DNA of 64,000 nt, taken from contig NZ_CP036292.1 in NCBI RefSeq assembly GCF_007751715.1, positions 7,075,339 to 7,139,338 of the forward strand, in the 5' to 3' direction. Positions 60,674 to 64,000 of the stretch are shown in pieces. The notes under the pieces were generated by a model. It was not told the origin of the DNA, did not search any database, and worked only from the letters and a program-made list of their open reading frames with translations. The position numbers and the translations under genes are program-made. How positions within the stretch are numbered: the stretch's first letter is position 1; each line of letters begins with the position of its first letter. The DNA comes from Rosistilla oblonga. Its GTDB lineage: Bacteria; Planctomycetota; Planctomycetia; Pirellulales; Pirellulaceae.

Positions 60674-61501
60674 CGTAATACATTCCTCCGCGCGGGTGTC
60701 TACGCCCGCGTCAAAAAACGACCAAGTTTAAGTATCCCAACTTGAAGCGTGTCGCGAACGGAGGACAGGGTTGTCCGGCGTGCTGAGACGTTTCGCCGAC
60801 ACGATTCTGGTTGACTCTTAGCAGTTGTTGTGGAGTCGACGGTAGGCCAGATTGACGGGTTCTTTGTCTTGGGGAGGGAATGACTGCCGTGGTCCTTGAA
60901 TGGCGTATAGAATCCCTTTATGGGGTTGTCGCTGCTAAGCAATGAAAATTATCTGCGCGAAAAGTCTCGCTCCTGCTCACGCATTTGTATGCAAAGCACC
61001 CAACGATATTTTCGGGCTTTTTGAACTGAGTCTTGTGAGCATCAGTTCCGTTGTACGTCGGTTGGCGACGGCAAGTCATTCTGGCGAGACAATCTGCTTC
61101 TTGTTTCTCAAGATCGTGTGCGACATCCAGTTCCTTCAGCTTCTGTCGCGCCGGGGCGCTGCGCTCTGCAAACGCGGGTTGGGGCTCAGGTGCGAGGTTC
61201 GGAAATCCGCAGCGCTTGATTCTGACAAGTCGCTCCTACGCGTAAAACTTGCTGGCGCTTGTTTTCCGAGCCTGCCGGCTGTTCGCCGGGGAGCAAATGC
61301 AAGTCGCAGAAATCGCCGGTAAGAGCGAAACGTCGGCTGCGGCGGACGGGTGAAGCAAGTTGTTGATATTCGGGTGTGGAGAACCGCAGACCGTCGGTGT
61401 TGTGGGGGAACTGCAGGTCCAATGGACGTGCAGTCGCTTGGGCGATGCGTTAGAATACGGGCTTTCCTGCTCGCTTTTTACTTTTGCTCCAGGTGCATCG
61501 C
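60674..61501. other. 828-bp region without a supported gene
   Basis: Two short divergent frames (60700-60942 minus, 60942-61322 plus) occur but lack convincing ribosome-binding sites or known motifs. The base composition is lower in GC around 60940-61130 than in neighbouring genes, which may mark degraded foreign sequence. No tRNA-like cloverleaf was found. The promoter of the 61502 gene should lie near 61400-61490. Confidence 0.4.
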
Positions 61502-62428
61502 ATGGGTCTGTACCGTCACAGCGGACGCGTTCCGATCACTGGATTGATCTTGTGCAGCTTGCTGCTGACACCGTTGGCGATTTTTGGGGGGGCGGCCTAC
61601 AGTGCCGCGATGGTTTTTCTCCCCTTCATCAAACTGAAGTGGCTGATCAGTCTGCTGTTTGCTGCGGCGGCTGGGTTTATCGTCGGTAAGGTTTGTCTAG
61701 CGGGGAAGGTCCGCAATCGCGGTTTTGTGATCTTGGCAACCGTCAGCACGATGGGACTTGCCTACTACGTATCATGGGGAGTGCAGCGTTTTTGGTTGGT
61801 GGTAGGTGAGTTGGGATTTGAGGGGGCGATCGACAACGTCGGCTTGGCCGATCTGTTGCCGCTCTCGCTAGCAGCCTGGGTGACCTGGCTGTTCGAAAAC
61901 GGATTGTGGAGCATGCGTGGGGGAGCCGACACGATCAAGGGTTGGCCCTTGGTGGCGCTGTGGGGGATCGAAGCGGCGACGCTATTTGTCACCAGTTGGA
62001 CGCTGGCACTTGGCACGTATGGCTTCCGGCCATTTTGTGAAGCCTGCGAACGCTGGACGACGTTGGATGTGGGGATTGCAGAACTGCCGGTCGATGTCGA
62101 CGATCCGGCTTGGGCGGAGGTTCGCGACGGTCGATTCGAAGCCTTGCGTCATTTGAAGATCAATCCCGCCGAAGACCGACACGCCCGCATCGATCTAGCG
62201 ACCTGTCCCGAATGTGAAACCAGCGACCACGTGCTGATCTCGGGGGTCGTTTACGCGGTCGATAAAGAAGGTAATTTGACAGCAAACGAGACGCCGATCA
62301 TCGAGTATCTGCATATGACGCGTGAGAAGACGAACGAGCTGCGCGAGTTTGCGGCGGAGTTGAACGAAGCTGTCGAGTTGATGCGAGCCGATGAAGAAGC
62401 GTTGAGTGAAGAGCCGACCGATGAATAG
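61502..62428 (+). CDS. Integral membrane protein with cytoplasmic zinc-ribbon-like part
   Basis: 308 residues from the ATG at 61502 (MGLYRHSGRVPITGLILCSL); a TTG six codons upstream is an alternative. Five or so membrane helices occupy residues 12-190. The C-terminal part contains CEAC and CPEC pairs (RPFCEACERWTTLD and IDLATCPECETSDHVL), spaced as in a zinc ribbon, and a helical acidic tail (LREFAAELNEAVELMRADEE). The next gene on the strand is a kinase, 61 nt away, so the two may be co-expressed. Function unknown. Confidence 0.72.
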   Translation: MGLYRHSGRVPITGLILCSLLLTPLAIFGGAAYSAAMVFLPFIKLKWLISLLFAAAAGFIVGKVCLAGKVRNRGFVILATVSTMGLAYYVSWGVQRFWLVVGELGFEGAIDNVGLADLLPLSLAAWVTWLFENGLWSMRGGADTIKGWPLVALWGIEAATLFVTSWTLALGTYGFRPFCEACERWTTLDVGIAELPVDVDDPAWAEVRDGRFEALRHLKINPAEDRHARIDLATCPECETSDHVLISGVVYAVDKEGNLTANETPIIEYLHMTREKTNELREFAAELNEAVELMRADEEALSEEPTDE

Positions 62429-62489
62429 GTTTGCCGGGGCAGAACGAGACGCAGTCGCTTGAGTACGAGGTTGATGTTGGAGTAAATGT

Positions 62490-63962
62490 TTGGCTGACGA
62501 ACGAAATCCGAGTGTCGATACATCCAATTCGGCTGCGGCTCGCGATCATCATACGACCGAACACGGGTACGTCACCGCTCACGATCCATGTGTCGACCGC
62601 ACGTTGTTGTTGCCCGGCATGCATGTCGATCGTTTTGTGATCCAGCAGGAGGTTGGCCGCGGTGGATTTGGGATCGTCTACAAGGCGTTGGATCCCAATC
62701 TGGGACGGCACGTCGCTATCAAGGTTCCCAGAGCCGACTTTTTGACGACCTCCACCGATCGACTGTATCGGGAAGCGAAGATCGTCGCGACGTTGGAACA
62801 CGAAGGGATCGTGAGAGTCTACGAAGCGGGGACCGACAGCGAGACGTCGTTCATTGTTTCGCAGCTTTGCGAAGGTCCCGACCTGCACACCTGGATGCTC
62901 GATCGCGCGAACCGGCTGTCGTTTGTGCAGGCTGCCGAATTGATCGCCCAACTGGCCGATGCGTTGAGCTATGCACATCGTCATGGCGTTTTGCATCGCG
63001 ATGTCAAACCGGGCAACGTGTTGTTGTTTCCGCTGGCAACGCCGACGTCGGACGATGGACCACTGCCGGGCCACGCATTGCCGTTCCAGCCACGGTTGAC
63101 CGATTTTGGGCTGGCGTCGATGCAATCGAGCGATTGGGCGATCACTCGCAACAGCGTCGCGATCGGCACTCCGCTTTATATGGCTCCGGAATGTTTCGCT
63201 CGCGGCGACCAGACGCCTGGTGAACCCGCCGACATCTATGGTCTAGGAGCTGTGCTGTTTGAACTGTTGATCGGCAAGCCGCCTGTCAGAGGTGAGCATT
63301 TTGGGCAACTGTTGCACAGCATCACCAACGAGGTTCGCGAGTACCCGCATCAACTGGATGCTCGGGTTCCGATCGATCTTTCGATCATCTGCAACAAATG
63401 CCTTCGCAAAGATGCCGAGGATCGGTACGCGTCGGCTGGCGATTTACGCGACGATTTGAGACGCTTTCTGCAGGGTCAACCGATCGACGCCCGCGTGCCG
63501 ACGTGGCGCGATCGGTTTGCCAAATGGTGCCAACAGCCGCAGCGAATTCGGATCGCCGGTGCCAGCTCGTTTTGGTTCCACTTGATGCTTGTCCCTTGGT
63601 TGGTAGGCCAGTTGTTGCTGCTGGGGAACATGGGGGCGATCCCGCGGGATATTTTAGTTCGCAGTCTGATCGATGCCTTTTGGGTCTCCGTCGTCCTGCA
63701 TCTTCCCCAGGTCTGGCTCGGCTATCGACTTGCCAAAGGAAGCCGCTGGGCCTTTTGGCCCTCTGCGATCACAAGCGTTTTGAGCCTCTGCGTGTTTGCA
63801 GCTTCCGCATTTTCGCAGCAAGCATTGTTCGACTATATGTACCCCTCATCGGTATCGAAAGTCGCAACCTTTTCTCTGCTGATCTCCGCTGGCAGCATCG
63901 TGCTGGGGTGCTACGTGCTCGCCATCCCGGCCTATTTGCGATCTCGCCGCCACGCTGCTTGA
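62490..63962 (+). CDS. Serine/threonine protein kinase with C-terminal membrane segments
   Basis: 490 residues from a TTG at 62490, supported by GGAG seven bases upstream. Kinase core (about 45-340): glycine loop GRGGFG (56-61), K78 in HVAIKVPR, E95, the catalytic HRDVKPGN (D171), the metal-binding DFGLAS and the MAPECFARG substrate loop are all intact, so it is active Hanks type. Four hydrophobic segments at about 365-480 (FWFHLMLVPWLVGQLLLLGN and following) anchor it in the membrane, with no extracellular sensor domain visible. Typical of planctomycete kinases. Confidence 0.92.
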   Translation: MADERNPSVDTSNSAAARDHHTTEHGYVTAHDPCVDRTLLLPGMHVDRFVIQQEVGRGGFGIVYKALDPNLGRHVAIKVPRADFLTTSTDRLYREAKIVATLEHEGIVRVYEAGTDSETSFIVSQLCEGPDLHTWMLDRANRLSFVQAAELIAQLADALSYAHRHGVLHRDVKPGNVLLFPLATPTSDDGPLPGHALPFQPRLTDFGLASMQSSDWAITRNSVAIGTPLYMAPECFARGDQTPGEPADIYGLGAVLFELLIGKPPVRGEHFGQLLHSITNEVREYPHQLDARVPIDLSIICNKCLRKDAEDRYASAGDLRDDLRRFLQGQPIDARVPTWRDRFAKWCQQPQRIRIAGASSFWFHLMLVPWLVGQLLLLGNMGAIPRDILVRSLIDAFWVSVVLHLPQVWLGYRLAKGSRWAFWPSAITSVLSLCVFAASAFSQQALFDYMYPSSVSKVATFSLLISAGSIVLGCYVLAIPAYLRSRRHAA

Positions 63963-64000
63963 CCGGTTTCTTGCAATCGCCCTCGTCTGTGTCATGCTGG

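Noticed and set aside
60942-61322. 126-codon frame in the 828-bp gap
   Set aside because: No ribosome-binding site and no motif; could be remnants of a gene but cannot be supported.

Overview
The window looks like a chromosomal segment of a planctomycete, most likely of the Pirellulaceae (Rhodopirellula/Rosistilla-like). The reasons are gene content rather than any marker gene: a DUF1501 protein with a twin-arginine leader, a formylglycine sulfatase, ThuA and neutral-ceramidase-like secreted proteins, a giant protein ending in a PVC-type cytochrome c module, a Ser/Thr kinase with C-terminal membrane segments, large intergenic spaces filled with hairpin repeats, and frequent GTG/TTG starts. 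No rRNA, tRNA or CRISPR was seen.

Layout. 1-1396: 3' part of biosynthetic threonine ammonia-lyase (ilvA), running off the left edge. 1989-3908: a secreted GH97 glycosidase between two copies of a dispersed repeat. 4469-8522: a compact plus-strand group (dienelactone hydrolase, ceramidase-like, ThuA, RsmE), ending in a 7-bp convergent overlap with a TolC-type protein. 8516-16312: minus-strand TolC, DsbD-like, APH-fold kinase, DUF1501. 17027-22290: a convergent signalling pair, an HD-GYP response regulator and a large CHASE/PAS/GAF histidine kinase whose own receiver has lost its acidic pocket. 22662-26152: a subtilisin-like protease with repeats and two small minus-strand genes, one with a sliding-clamp-binding-like motif. 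26522-31558: a 1678-residue ceramidase/beta-propeller/HEAT/cytochrome c fusion. 31859-35486: a zincin-like protein bracketed by repeats, and an OprB-type porin. 35586-42199: a six-gene ribose/nucleoside operon (two exported nucleoside hydrolases, ribokinase, RbsB, RbsA, RbsC) with 4-nt overlaps at three of the junctions. 42716-44838: a small unknown gene and an AbiEi/AbiEii type IV toxin-antitoxin pair. 45104-46684: a sulfatase bracketed by another hairpin repeat. 46819-51521: a class II terpene-cyclase-like protein, a DUF116-polyprenyl synthase fusion and a chorismate-lyase-like protein. 51538-53770: an IS4-type insertion sequence beside a tandem array of long palindromes. 53831-63962: bioF, a GNAT and an M20 deacylase (possible arginine acetyl cycle), a J-like membrane protein, an M48 lipoprotein peptidase, a methyltransferase, a membrane protein and a Ser/Thr kinase.

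The most notable things are: (a) three monocistronic genes for secreted hydrolase-type proteins (GH97, zincin, sulfatase), each bracketed by direct copies of hairpin repeats; (b) the terpene cyclase / prenyl synthase / chorismate-lyase-like group, which could make a prenylated aromatic or cyclic terpenoid; (c) the nucleoside-scavenging operon that joins periplasmic hydrolysis, uptake and phosphorylation of ribose; (d) a kinase and response regulator that appear to be a split phosphorelay. All functional calls come from motif reading only; no database search was possible.
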